Origin: an uncultured Dietzia sp.
GTDB lineage: Bacteria; Actinomycetota; Actinomycetes; Mycobacteriales; Mycobacteriaceae
Assembly: GCF_937873725.1 (NCBI RefSeq)
Contig: NZ_CALMYY010000011.1
Location: 1 to 64,000, forward strand
Direction of reading: 5' to 3'
DNA: 64,000 nt
Shown: piece after piece, positions 1-6,760 of the stretch
How positions within the stretch are numbered: the first letter of the stretch is position 1
How the letters are laid out: each line of letters starts with the position of its first letter
Made by a program: the position numbers and the translations under genes
Notes under the pieces: model-generated
What the model was told of the DNA's origin: nothing
Databases searched by the model: none
Seen by the model: the letters and a program-made list of their open reading frames with translations, nothing else

Positions 1-274
1 AGCATCATCGCGTGCAGCGACCCGCCCGAGTCCGCGTGCTCCGGGCCGAGCTCCACCCGGGACGGTTCGTTGGAGAGGTCGTCGATCCCCAGGGCCTGCG
101 CCAGGCGCCGGGCGGGGTCGATCGTGAGGACCACGGTGTCGCGGCCGAGTTCGGCGGCGCGCAGCGCCACGGCGGCGGCGGTCGTGGTCTTGCCCACTCC
201 TCCGGCGCCGGTGGTGACCACCACCCGGGTCGCGGGGTCGGTGAGCATGGCGGTGATGTCGAGGCGACGGGTCA
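1..274 (-). CDS. ArsA-like anion-transporting ATPase, N-terminal part (runs off left edge)
   Basis: This is the first ~91 residues of a deviant Walker A ATPase; the rest lies outside the window. The translation from the ATG at 274 contains the P-loop [13 protein letters not shown] at about residues 22-34, followed by a stretch ending in TIDPARRL, which is typical of the ArsA/Get3 family. It lies directly downstream of a second ArsA-like gene (277-1320) with only 2 bp between them, so the two are almost certainly co-transcribed. Paired ArsA-like ATPases sit at this spot in mycobacteria (Rv3679/Rv3680). Their substrate is not established from the sequence. No arsenical-pump partner is visible, so arsenite export is not implied. 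Incomplete at the 3' end only because of the window edge. Confidence 0.85.
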
Positions 275-276
275 TG

Positions 277-1320
277 TCAGCTCACTCCCTGGTCGACGAG
301 GGCGGAGGCGAGGTCGTAGAGGTCGGCGACCTCGACCCCGTTGGGCAGGGCCGGCAGCACGAGGGTGGGGCAGCCGGAGGAGGTCAGGGTGTCGCCGGCC
401 TTGAGCTGGCCGCGCGCGACGCGGGCGTGTTCGATGGCCTCCACGAGGAGCCCCTGCAGGCCCTCGTCGTCGAGCTCCACCCCGGCCACCTCGAGGCCGG
501 CGAGGACCGCCGCGGCGTCGATCTCCTCCTCGGCGATCCGCTCCAGCGCGGCGTCGTCCAGGTGCCTGGTCTCGGCCCGGTTGATGATCACCTGACCGAC
601 CCGCAGGCCGTGGCTCTTGAGCTCGGCGATCGCCTCGACGGTCTCCTGGACCGGCAGCGACTCGAGCAGCGTGACCAGGTGGACCACGGTCCGCGGGGAG
701 TGGACCAGCTCGGACACCGCGTCGGCCTGACGGCGGATCGGGCCGCCCGCGGCCAGGTCCGCCATCGCGGTGGTGACGTCGAGGAACTTGCCGATCCGCC
801 CCGTGGGCGGCGCGTCCACCACCACGGCGTCGTACACGACCTCCTTCCGGGCGTGCTCGCGCGTGACGACCTCGTAGACCTTGCCGGTGAGGAGCACGTC
901 CTTGAGGCCGGGGGCGATGGTCGTGGCGAACTCGATCGCGCCCACCGACTTCATGACCTTGCCCACCACGCCGAGGTGGTAGAAGGTGTCGAGGTAGTCG
1001 AGCATCGCCGCCTCGACGTCGATCGCCAGCGCGAACACCTTCCCGCCGCCGTCGACCCGGGCCACCAGTTCCTCGCGGTAGGGCAGCGGCGCGCGGTCGA
1101 AGATCCGGGCGATGCCCTGCCGCTCCTCCACCTCGACCAGCAGCACCCGCTTCCCGGTCGAGGCCAGGGCGAGCGCCAGCGCGGTCGCGACCGTGGTCTT
1201 GCCCGTGCCCCCCTTCCCGGAGACGTAGTGGAGTTCTGCTCGGGCGGACCCGTCGGCCCACCCGGTGGACAGCTCGTCGGCGATGGTCGCCCGCGTTCCC
1301 GGACTCTCAGTGGCTGGCAT
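277..1320 (-). CDS. ArsA-like anion-transporting ATPase
   Basis: A 347-residue cytosolic ATPase of the ArsA/Get3/MinD class. The P-loop [18 protein letters not shown] lies about 37 residues from the start, followed by a signature aspartate region ([10 protein letters not shown]) that corresponds to the family's switch II. The ATG at 1320 was chosen because the open frame continues upstream only through the divergent promoter region, and GGAG lies just before it; a TACTGT -10-like hexamer also lies close. The gene overlaps nothing and is followed after 2 bp by the second ATPase of the pair. In M. tuberculosis the equivalent pair is Rv3679/Rv3680. The biological role is inferred from family only; a heteromeric ATPase formed by the two products is likely. 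Confidence 0.85.
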   Translation of the reverse strand: MPATESPGTRATIADELSTGWADGSARAELHYVSGKGGTGKTTVATALALALASTGKRVLLVEVEERQGIARIFDRAPLPYREELVARVDGGGKVFALAIDVEAAMLDYLDTFYHLGVVGKVMKSVGAIEFATTIAPGLKDVLLTGKVYEVVTREHARKEVVYDAVVVDAPPTGRIGKFLDVTTAMADLAAGGPIRRQADAVSELVHSPRTVVHLVTLLESLPVQETVEAIAELKSHGLRVGQVIINRAETRHLDDAALERIAEEEIDAAAVLAGLEVAGVELDDEGLQGLLVEAIEHARVARGQLKAGDTLTSSGCPTLVLPALPNGVEVADLYDLASALVDQGVS

Positions 1321-1373
1321 GCGCTCCACAGTAAACGCAGACGCCACCGCACGCGTGACGCTCTCGACTTCCC

Positions 1374-1379
1374 TAGAGT
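1374..1379 (+). promoter_or_regulatory. -10 hexamer TAGAGT of a leaderless promoter
   Basis: TAGAGT fits the actinobacterial TANNNT -10 consensus and ends 7 nt before the ATG at 1387. The expected transcript start therefore coincides with the start codon, and no Shine-Dalgarno sequence is present. It serves the DUF4177-RidA-MBL gene row. Confidence 0.6.
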
Positions 1380-1386
1380 GGGGGGC

Positions 1387-1557
1387 ATGAGCGAAGCCAC
1401 CTCCGCAGCCCGGTTCGAATACGCCACCGTCCCGCTGCTCACCCACGCCACCAAGCAGATCCTCGACCAGTGGGGAAGTGACGGCTGGGAGCTGGTGTCG
1501 GTGCTGCCCGGCCCGACCGGCGAGCAGCACGTCGCCTACCTCAAGCGGCAGCTCTGA
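1387..1557 (+). CDS. small DUF4177-type protein
   Basis: A 56-residue protein. The central and C-terminal part (YATVPLLTHATKQILDQWG, then GWELVSVLPG) matches the pattern of the short DUF4177 family, in which an aromatic-rich GWELV motif is conserved; the function is unknown. The ATG at 1387 is preceded by a leaderless -10 hexamer. Its stop codon overlaps the start of the RidA gene by one base (TGATG), indicating translational coupling. A similarly tiny gene sits beside the RidA gene (Rv3678c) in mycobacteria. The sequence has no membrane segment or signal peptide. Confidence is high that it is a real gene, low for function. Confidence 0.8.
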   Translation: MSEATSAARFEYATVPLLTHATKQILDQWGSDGWELVSVLPGPTGEQHVAYLKRQL

Positions 1558-2036
1558 TGCCCGACTCGGAGTCCGCGGGCTACTGGAGCCGCAAGCTCGA
1601 GCAGCTGGGCATCGCGCTGCCGACGGTCGTGCCGCCGGTGGCCAACTACGTCCCCGCCGTGCGGACCGGGGCGTACGTCTACACCTCCGGTCAGCTGCCG
1701 ATGGTCGACGGCGCCCTCGCCGCCACCGGGAAGGTCGGTGCCGAGGTGGACCCGGGGCAGGCGGCCGGGCTCGCCAGGACCTGCGCGCTCAACGCCCTCG
1801 CGGCGGTCGACGCGCTCGTGGGCGTCGACGCGGTGGTGCGGATCGTCAAGGTCGTGGGCTTTGTCGCCTCCGCCCCCGGCTTCAACGCCCAACCCGCGGT
1901 GGTCAACGGGGCCTCGGACGTGCTCGGGGAGATCTTCGGCGACGCCGGCGTCCACGCCCGCTCGGCGGTCGGCGTCTCCGAGCTGCCGCTCGACGCGCCC
2001 GTCGAGGTCGAGCTCATCGTCGAGGTCGAGGGCTAG
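1557..2036 (+). CDS. RidA/YjgF-family protein
   Basis: A 159-residue protein of the Rid superfamily (M. tuberculosis Rv3678c type). Canonical RidA hydrolyses reactive 2-aminoacrylate and other enamine/imine intermediates to ketoacids. The fold signature is visible as a TSGQLP motif (residues 43-48), NALAAVDALVG, and the substrate-carboxylate-binding arginine in HARSAVGVSELPLDAPVEVE (Arg135), so the active-site arginine is kept. It is longer than the typical 125-130 residues because of an N-terminal helix (SRKLEQLGI). It is coupled to the gene before it and followed by a metallo-hydrolase after 4 bp. The exact substrate cannot be read from the sequence; this subgroup differs from the archetypal RidA. 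Confidence 0.85.
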   Translation: MPDSESAGYWSRKLEQLGIALPTVVPPVANYVPAVRTGAYVYTSGQLPMVDGALAATGKVGAEVDPGQAAGLARTCALNALAAVDALVGVDAVVRIVKVVGFVASAPGFNAQPAVVNGASDVLGEIFGDAGVHARSAVGVSELPLDAPVEVELIVEVEG

Positions 2037-2040
2037 GGCG

Positions 2041-2895
2041 ATGAGCGGCGGTCTGGCCCCGATCGGCTTCCCGGCGTACGAGACGCTCCGCCCCGTCACC
2101 GACCTGGCCGGGGTGATCCTCTGCGACAACCCCTCGGAGATGACCTTCGAGGGGACCAACACGGTCGTCCTGCGGGCCCCCGGGTCGCCCACCTGCGTGG
2201 TGGTGGACCCGGGGCCGGACGACCTCGCGCACGCCGAGCGGATCGCGGCCATCGTCGGCGAGATCGAGCTCGTCGTCGTCACCCATCGCCACGGCGACCA
2301 CACCGACGGCATCGATCACCTGCGCACGTTCACCGCCGCCCCGGTCCGGGCCGTGCAGGAGCGGTTCTGCCGCGACGCCGCGCCGTTGGTGACGGGCGGC
2401 GACGACGACGAGGTGATCCACGCCGCGGGCCTGGACATCATCGTGCTGGGCACCCCGGGGCACACGGCCGACTCGGTCAGCCTCGAGGTGCGGGTCGCGG
2501 GCACCGGGTTCACCGCTCCGCCGGACTGCGTGGTCCTGGGGGACACGATCCTCGGCCGGGATTCGACCGTGCTGGACTCGACCGACGGCGACCTCGGCGA
2601 CTACCTGGGCAGCATGGATCTGCTCGCCGCGCGGGCCGACGGGGTGATCGGGATCCCGGGGCACGGGCCCGACGTGGAGAACACCGGCCGCGCCGCGCAG
2701 GTGCTCGGACGGCACCGGCGGGACCGGCTCGAGCAGATCGTGGCCGCGCGGGCCGAGCTGGGCCGCGAGGCCTCGGCCGAGGCCATCACCCGGCACATCT
2801 ACCGCGATGTCTCGCCGTTCCTGCTCATGGTGGCCGAGCAGTCGACGCTGGTGGCGCTGCGCCACCTCGACCGCCTCGACGCCCCCGACGCCTGA
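2041..2895 (+). CDS. metallo-beta-lactamase-fold hydrolase
   Basis: A 284-residue cytosolic MBL-fold enzyme resembling LACTB2 and M. tuberculosis Rv3677c. The metal-binding motif is THRHGDHTDG (His82, His84, Asp86, His87), with further ligands expected at the GTPGHTADS histidine and at Asp/His residues of VLGDTIL and GHGP. The C-terminal ~80 residues form the helical extension typical of LACTB2-like proteins, which include RNA endonucleases; other members are thioesterases, so the substrate stays open. The start is ATG at 2041, 4 bp after the RidA stop. The stop codon lies inside a perfect 20-bp tandem duplication, and the gene is followed by a 70-nt palindrome and an accessory gene that separates it from crp, its neighbour in other actinobacteria. 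Confidence 0.85.
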   Translation: MSGGLAPIGFPAYETLRPVTDLAGVILCDNPSEMTFEGTNTVVLRAPGSPTCVVVDPGPDDLAHAERIAAIVGEIELVVVTHRHGDHTDGIDHLRTFTAAPVRAVQERFCRDAAPLVTGGDDDEVIHAAGLDIIVLGTPGHTADSVSLEVRVAGTGFTAPPDCVVLGDTILGRDSTVLDSTDGDLGDYLGSMDLLAARADGVIGIPGHGPDVENTGRAAQVLGRHRRDRLEQIVAARAELGREASAEAITRHIYRDVSPFLLMVAEQSTLVALRHLDRLDAPDA

Positions 2896-2920
2896 CCCCC
2901 GCCCCCGACGCCTGACCCCC
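2881..2920 (+). repeat. perfect 20-bp tandem duplication spanning the MBL stop codon
   Basis: The 20-bp unit gcccccgacgcctgaccccc occurs twice in direct succession (2881-2900 and 2901-2920). The first copy supplies the last codons and the TGA stop of the MBL gene; the second is untranslated. It looks like a recent slippage or duplication event. Confidence 0.85.
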
Positions 2921-2947
2921 CGCCGCCCGCTCCCCGCCGCCCCCCGC

Positions 2948-3017
2948 GATCCGCTACTCCGCTGCACGGTCCGCTACTCGCATCCGGGGAGCGGATCGTG
3001 CAGCGGAGTAGCGGATC
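2948..3017. repeat. 70-nt palindromic element, left copy
   Basis: The outer arms 2948-2967 (gatccgctactccgctgcac) and 2998-3017 are perfect 20-bp inverted complements. The inner arms ggtccgct (2968-2975) and agcggatc (2990-2997) extend the stem to 28 bp with one G-T-type mismatch, leaving a 14-nt loop. The same architecture and total length recur at 4128-4197, on the other side of the DUF559 gene. This is REP-like; it could also act as a transcript end for the MBL gene, although it lacks a T tract. Confidence 0.9.
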
Positions 3018-3042
3018 GGCGGGGATGGGGGGTGGATGGTGG

Positions 3043-3077
3043 TTGTCCACAGGGGGCCGAGCCATCCACAGGCCCCC
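3043..3077. promoter_or_regulatory. DnaA-box-like motif and paired TCCACAG repeats
   Basis: TTGTCCACA at 3043-3051 equals a mycobacterial-type DnaA box, and a second TCCACAG follows at 3065-3071. The stretches gggggcc (3052-3058) and ggccccc (3071-3077) can pair around the second motif. The arrangement lies between the left palindrome and the start of the DUF559 gene. Its function is unknown. Confidence 0.4.
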
Positions 3078-3134
3078 GGATAATCCCAGCTCGCCGGTCC
3101 GGGCGCGGATGCCGCGGGCGCGACGATCGACCCC

Positions 3135-4112
3135 ATGGCCCACTCGTCTGGAAACGACCACATACCGCCGGCCCTCCTGTCGCCCGCAGATCTCGCCGCC
3201 CGCGGGATCGACCGGCGTGAGACCGCGAAGCTCGTGGATCGCGGGCGGCTGCGGCGGCTGCGCTCCGGCCTGTACATCGAGCGTGACGACGAACCCGGAT
3301 CAGTCGCCGGTGTCCCGTCGTACGAGGCGGCGCGGCGGGACTTCCTCGACCGCACCCGGGCGGCCGCGCGGGCGATCGAGCCGGGGACGGTCATCTCGCA
3401 CGGCTCCGCGCTCGCGCTGCACGGATTGCCACTCCACGGTGTCCCGCTCGACAGGCCGTCCGCCACCAGGCACCGTCCGGGCGGAGGTAGCCGTCGGAGC
3501 AGCGCGTTGACGTGCTGGAACCTGCCCGTGGTCGGGTCGACGACGGTGGTGGACGGGATTGAGGTGACGTCGCCGGCGCGGACGATCATCGACGTGGCAC
3601 GCACGGTCAGTCTGGAGAGCGGGGTGTGCGCGGGCGATGCGGCGATCCGGCGGAGCCTGGTCACCCGGAGCGATCTGCAGGCGGAGGCGGACGCCGCGAG
3701 GGGTCGCTCCGGGGCGGCCCGCGCCCGCGCTCTGCCCGCCCTGACCTCGGGTCTCGCGGAGTCGGTGCTCGAGTCCCTGATCAGGGTGATCCTCGTCCTG
3801 GGCGGCGTGCCGGAACCGGAGCTCCAGGTGTGGCTCGGAGTGCGTGGGGGCGAACGATTCCGCGTCGACCTCTACTGGCGAGAGTGGCGGTTGGTCGGCG
3901 AGGCCGACGGCTTTGCCAAGTACGGAACCGGGCAGGAGCAGATCAGGGGTTCCTGGAACGCCGAACGACGTCGACAGAGTCAGATCGAGGACGCCGGGTT
4001 CGTTGTTCTCCGGTGGACCTGGGAGGACCTGCGACATCCGCGGCGGATCGTCGACCAGGTCGAACGCGCCATGCGTCGCCAGGAGAGGCTCGGGCTCGGC
4101 CCGGGCGCGTGA
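3135..4112 (+). CDS. AbiEi-like winged-helix protein with DUF559 nuclease-like C-terminus
   Basis: A 325-residue two-part protein. Residues ~13-50 resemble the AbiEi/type IV antitoxin winged helix (LLSPADLAARGIDRRETAKL then GRLRRLRSGLY), with the family's middle region (VISHGSALALHGLP, RTIIDVAR) after it. The C-terminus (~205-312) resembles DUF559, a Vsr-like restriction-endonuclease fold: acidic residues in LAESVLES, then RVDLYW (Asp245), GEADGFAKY (Glu256, Asp258, Lys262) and FVVLRWTWEDL. This fits a PD-(D/E)xK-type active site, an inference from motif spacing. No toxin partner (AbiEii) is adjacent. The gene interrupts the MBL-crp neighbourhood and is bracketed by 70-nt palindromes, so it is probably acquired. 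ATG at 3135 has no clear Shine-Dalgarno sequence. Confidence 0.75.
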   Translation: MAHSSGNDHIPPALLSPADLAARGIDRRETAKLVDRGRLRRLRSGLYIERDDEPGSVAGVPSYEAARRDFLDRTRAAARAIEPGTVISHGSALALHGLPLHGVPLDRPSATRHRPGGGSRRSSALTCWNLPVVGSTTVVDGIEVTSPARTIIDVARTVSLESGVCAGDAAIRRSLVTRSDLQAEADAARGRSGAARARALPALTSGLAESVLESLIRVILVLGGVPEPELQVWLGVRGGERFRVDLYWREWRLVGEADGFAKYGTGQEQIRGSWNAERRRQSQIEDAGFVVLRWTWEDLRHPRRIVDQVERAMRRQERLGLGPGA

Positions 4113-4127
4113 TCCACCCCACCGGAC

Positions 4128-4197
4128 AATCCGCTACCGACCTGCGTGGTCCGCTACCCGGTTACAGGCAGCGGATCGCGCAGGGGAGTAGCGGATT
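4128..4197. repeat. 70-nt palindromic element, right copy
   Basis: It begins 15 bp after the DUF559 gene stop. Outer arms 4128-4147 and 4178-4197 pair at about 16-17 of 20 positions. The inner arms ggtccgct (4148-4155) and agcggatc (4170-4177) are identical to those of the left copy, and the loop is again 14 nt. Same length and layout as 2948-3017, with more decayed outer arms. Confidence 0.88.
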
Positions 4198-4975
4198 CCG
4201 CCGGCCGGCGGGGGGGGGGGGGCGCGGGCCGGGGGGGGGGGGGGGGCGGGGGGGGGGGGGGGGCGGGGGGGGGGCGGGGGCGGCGGGGCCGGGGCTCCGG
4301 GGCGGAGATGATGACGCTCTTGCCCTCGAGGCGCAGCCAGCCGCGGTGCGCGAACTCGGCCAGCGCCTTGTTCACCGTCTCGCGGGAGGCGCCGACGAGC
4401 TGGGCGATCTCCTCCTGCGTGAGGTCGTGCGTCACGCGGATGTTGGGGCCCTCCTGCGTGCCGAAGCGCTGGGCCAGCTGCAGCAGGGCCTTGGCGACGC
4501 GGCCGGGGACGTCGGTGAAGATCAGGTCGGCGAGGTTGTTGTTGGTGCGGCGCAGGCGGCGGGCCAGCACGCGGAGCAGCTGGTCGGAGATCTCCGGGCG
4601 CTCGGCGATCCAGCGTTTGAGCGCGGAGCGGTCCATGGACTGCACGGCCACGTCGGTCACGCACACGGCCGAGGAGGTCCGCGGGCCCGGGTCGAAGATG
4701 GACAGCTCGCCGAACATGTCGGACGGGCCGAGGATGGACAGCAGGTTCTCGCGGCCGTCCGGGGCCTTGCGGGAGAGCTTCACCTTGCCGGAGGTGACGA
4801 TGTACAGGCTGTCGCCCTGCTCGCCCTCGCGGATGATCACGTCACCCTTGGAGTACTCCTCGGCGGTGAGGTCGGCTCGCAGCGCCGAGATCGCGGCGGG
4901 TTCGACACCCTGGAAGATTCCGGCCCGGGTGAGCACGTCGTCGGCAGACTGGTCCGTGCGGCGATCGATCGTCAC
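4154..4975 (-). CDS. crp: Crp/GlxR-type cAMP-responsive regulator (C-terminus doubtful)
   Basis: A global transcription factor that binds cAMP and TGTGA-N6-TCACA operators. The cNMP domain lies at residues ~15-115 with the phosphate-binding cassette [15 protein letters not shown] (88-102; Glu90, Arg99, Thr100). The linker [20 protein letters not shown] and the [23 protein letters not shown] (185-204) match mycobacterial Crp closely. GTG at 4975 was chosen because GGAGGG lies 9 nt upstream. The family normally ends near residue 225-230. Here the frame continues to 4154 through a near-pure C run (poly-proline) and the 70-nt palindrome, giving 273 residues. That tail is probably a sequencing or slippage artefact that hides the true stop at around 4270-4295. 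Confidence 0.9.
   Translation of the reverse strand: MTIDRRTDQSADDVLTRAGIFQGVEPAAISALRADLTAEEYSKGDVIIREGEQGDSLYIVTSGKVKLSRKAPDGRENLLSILGPSDMFGELSIFDPGPRTSSAVCVTDVAVQSMDRSALKRWIAERPEISDQLLRVLARRLRRTNNNLADLIFTDVPGRVAKALLQLAQRFGTQEGPNIRVTHDLTQEEIAQLVGASRETVNKALAEFAHRGWLRLEGKSVIISAPEPRPRRPRPPPAPPPPPPPPPPRPAPPPPRRPAESATPLRDPLPVTG
4209..4295 (+). repeat. near-pure G tract
   Basis: The plus strand carries G runs of 13 (4210-4222), 16 (4231-4246), 16 (4248-4263), 10 (4265-4274) and 5 separated by single C or short GC breaks. On the minus strand it encodes proline-rich sequence at the end of crp. It could form G-quadruplexes, but base-calling or assembly error is equally likely. Confidence 0.9.
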
Positions 4976-5029
4976 AGTCTGTGACCCTCCGTTCGGGCGT
5001 GGACATGGGTGTCCGCGCCATGGCGTGCG

Positions 5030-5045
5030 TGTGGCGAAAGCCACT
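5030..5045. promoter_or_regulatory. candidate CRP operator upstream of crp
   Basis: TGTGGCGAAAGCCACT has the spacing of the TGTGA-N6-TCACA consensus with changes at half-site positions but keeps perfect GTGGC/GCCAC symmetry. It lies 55-70 bp upstream of the crp start, a suitable place for autoregulation. Confidence 0.4.
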
Positions 5046-5096
5046 GTAGCCGGTAGATCGCCCGAGATGTGCCCAACGCGCGGTCGGAGCGGGACG

Positions 5097-5207
5097 TCAG
5101 TCGTCGATCTGCTCTGGTTGGTCGAGGATCGCGTTCTCGAACCGGTCCATGAGGAGTGCGAAACCGGCGAGGAGGACCGGGACCAGGACGACGAGGATTC
5201 CCTGCAT
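5097..5207 (-). CDS. 36-residue single-span membrane protein
   Basis: A tiny protein consisting of one hydrophobic segment ([17 protein letters not shown], residues ~4-20) followed by an acidic tail ([16 protein letters not shown]). ATG at 5207 is preceded by a GGGGG stretch that can serve as ribosome binding site. It lies between crp and nth, where mycobacteria and corynebacteria also carry a small membrane protein gene (Rv3675 position), which supports its reality. The function is unknown. It is transcribed in the same direction as crp, about 120 bp upstream of it. Confidence 0.6.
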   Translation of the reverse strand: MQGILVVLVPVLLAGFALLMDRFENAILDQPEQIDD

Positions 5208-5288
5208 GCCCCCGAGTAAACACCCCCGGACGCCGGTACACACAGCCGGCGTGTCGGCGGGGGGCCGACCCGCTCGTCCGGCGGGCCG

Positions 5289-5294
5289 TAATGT
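5289..5294 (+). promoter_or_regulatory. -10 hexamer TAATGT of leaderless nth promoter
   Basis: TAATGT ends 6 nt before the ATG at 5301, and there is no Shine-Dalgarno sequence between them. Confidence 0.55.
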
Positions 5295-5300
5295 GGACTC

Positions 5301-6095
5301 ATGCCCGACCCCGCCCCGGCCTCCACGACGCGCCGCAGACGGGGAGCGGCCGCGAGGGGGGTGGAAACCGACCTCGGGCGCACCCGTCGAGCCCGCCGCA
5401 TGCTCCGCACCCTCGAGGAGGCGTTCCCCCACGTGTACTGCGAGTTGGACTTCTCCGATCCGCTCGAGCTGAGTGTGGCCACGATCCTGTCGGCCCAGTG
5501 CACGGACAAGCGCGTCAACGAGGTCACGCCGGCGCTGTTCGCCCGCTACCGCACGGCCGCCGACTACGCGGCCGCGGACCCCGAGGAGCTCGAGGCCCTG
5601 ATCCGGCCGACCGGCTTCTACCGCAACAAGGCCCGGAGCATCCAGGGCCTGGGCGCGGCGTTGGTGGAGAGGTTCGACGGCGAGGTGCCGCGGCGGCTCG
5701 AGGACCTGGTCACCCTCCCCGGCTTCGGACGGAAGACGGCCAACGTGGTGCTCGGCAACGCGTTCGGGGTGCCCGGCCTGACCGTGGACACCCACTTCAT
5801 GAGGCTGGTGGCGCGGTGGCGCTGGACGGAGGCCACGGACCCGGTGCGCATCGAGCGTGAGGTGGCGCGCCTGCTCCCGCGGGCGACCTGGACCGACGCC
5901 AGCCACCGGATCATCTTCCACGGGCGTCGGGTGTGCCACGCGCGGACGGCGGCCTGCGGGGCGTGCGTCCTGGCCGACGACTGCCCCTCCGCGGGCGAGG
6001 CCGGCCCGCTCGATCCCGTGGCCGCCGCCCGCCTCGTGGCGGGACCCGAACGCGACCACCTGCTGGGACTGGGCGGGGTGGGGGGTCGGGCGTGA
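5301..6095 (+). CDS. nth: endonuclease III (DNA glycosylase/AP lyase)
   Basis: Bifunctional base-excision-repair enzyme removing oxidised pyrimidines and cleaving AP sites. The 264-residue protein has the helix-hairpin-helix [17 protein letters not shown] with catalytic Lys145, catalytic Asp163 in TVDTHFMRL, and the C-terminal [4Fe-4S] cluster cysteines Cys212-x6-Cys219-x2-Cys222-x5-Cys228. Residues 1-30 are an arginine-rich extension. ATG at 5301 follows a leaderless -10 hexamer. The last bases overlap the GTG start of the thioredoxin-like gene by 4 nt (GTGA), so nth leads a tight operon (nth, thioredoxin-like, Nudix, MarP) matching Rv3674c-Rv3671c. Confidence 0.95.
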   Translation: MPDPAPASTTRRRRGAAARGVETDLGRTRRARRMLRTLEEAFPHVYCELDFSDPLELSVATILSAQCTDKRVNEVTPALFARYRTAADYAAADPEELEALIRPTGFYRNKARSIQGLGAALVERFDGEVPRRLEDLVTLPGFGRKTANVVLGNAFGVPGLTVDTHFMRLVARWRWTEATDPVRIEREVARLLPRATWTDASHRIIFHGRRVCHARTAACGACVLADDCPSAGEAGPLDPVAAARLVAGPERDHLLGLGGVGGRA

Positions 6096-6760
6096 GCGCC
6101 TCGCTGAGATGGTCCCCGGGGGCGTTGGTGGCGCTGGGCGGCGTCGTCGTCGCCCTCCTCTCCACCCTGGCCGACGACGACGAGGCCGGCGGCCGAGCCG
6201 CGTCCACCCCCACCGCGCCGCCGGTGGGCGCGCCCCCGGCGGACGAGCCGCAGACGGTGGTCGACGCGGGGACCCGCGCCTCGGCCGGGTTGCCGGCCTG
6301 CCGCGACAGCGCCGTTCCGGCCACCACCGACGGCCCGGTGGCCGGGTTCATGGTGCGGTGCATGGACGACGGGTCGACCACCACGCTCGGCAAGATCCAG
6401 GCGGGCCGGCCGATGGTGGTCAACCTGTGGGCGTACTGGTGTGAGCCGTGCCGCCGCGAGCTGCCCGCGATCCGCGACGCGCAGGCCGCGCTCGGCGGCG
6501 ACGTCGCGGTGGTGCTCTCCCACACCGACCCGTCGGAGACCAAGGGGTTCGACACCCTGGCCGCGCTCGGGATCGACGAGCTGATCTCCGTCTCCGACCA
6601 GGACGAGGAGCTGCCGACCCTGCTGGGCGCGCCGCCCGTCCTGCCCCTGACGGTGTTCGTCAGGGCCGACGGGACCGTCGCGCACGTGTTGGTCGAACCG
6701 ATGGACAGCGAGCGGGACGTGCTCGACGCCGTGGAGGAGTACCTGGGGGTGGCCGCGTGA
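6092..6760 (+). CDS. membrane-anchored TlpA-like thioredoxin
   Basis: A 222-residue extracytoplasmic thiol-disulfide oxidoreductase. It has an N-terminal membrane anchor ([17 protein letters not shown], residues ~10-26), then an Ala/Pro-rich linker and a thioredoxin fold with the WCEPC redox motif in [19 protein letters not shown]. The cis-proline loop is [12 protein letters not shown] at 6092 overlaps the nth stop, and the stop overlaps the Nudix start (GTGA), so it is translationally coupled on both sides. This is the Rv3673c position in M. tuberculosis. The partner substrate is not evident; reduction of exported proteins or cytochrome maturation is possible for TlpA-like proteins. Confidence 0.88.
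   Translation: MSASLRWSPGALVALGGVVVALLSTLADDDEAGGRAASTPTAPPVGAPPADEPQTVVDAGTRASAGLPACRDSAVPATTDGPVAGFMVRCMDDGSTTTLGKIQAGRPMVVNLWAYWCEPCRRELPAIRDAQAALGGDVAVVLSHTDPSETKGFDTLAALGIDELISVSDQDEELPTLLGAPPVLPLTVFVRADGTVAHVLVEPMDSERDVLDAVEEYLGVAA

Noticed and set aside
3135-4112. Complete AbiE toxin-antitoxin system
   Set aside because: No AbiEii nucleotidyltransferase partner is adjacent, and the C-terminus is DUF559-like rather than the AbiEi C-domain.
4971-4985. Palindrome GTCACAGTCTGTGAC at the crp start
   Set aside because: The half-sites face the wrong way for TGTGA-N6-TCACA and the spacing does not fit; it overlaps the ribosome binding site and start codon, so I do not call it a CRP site.
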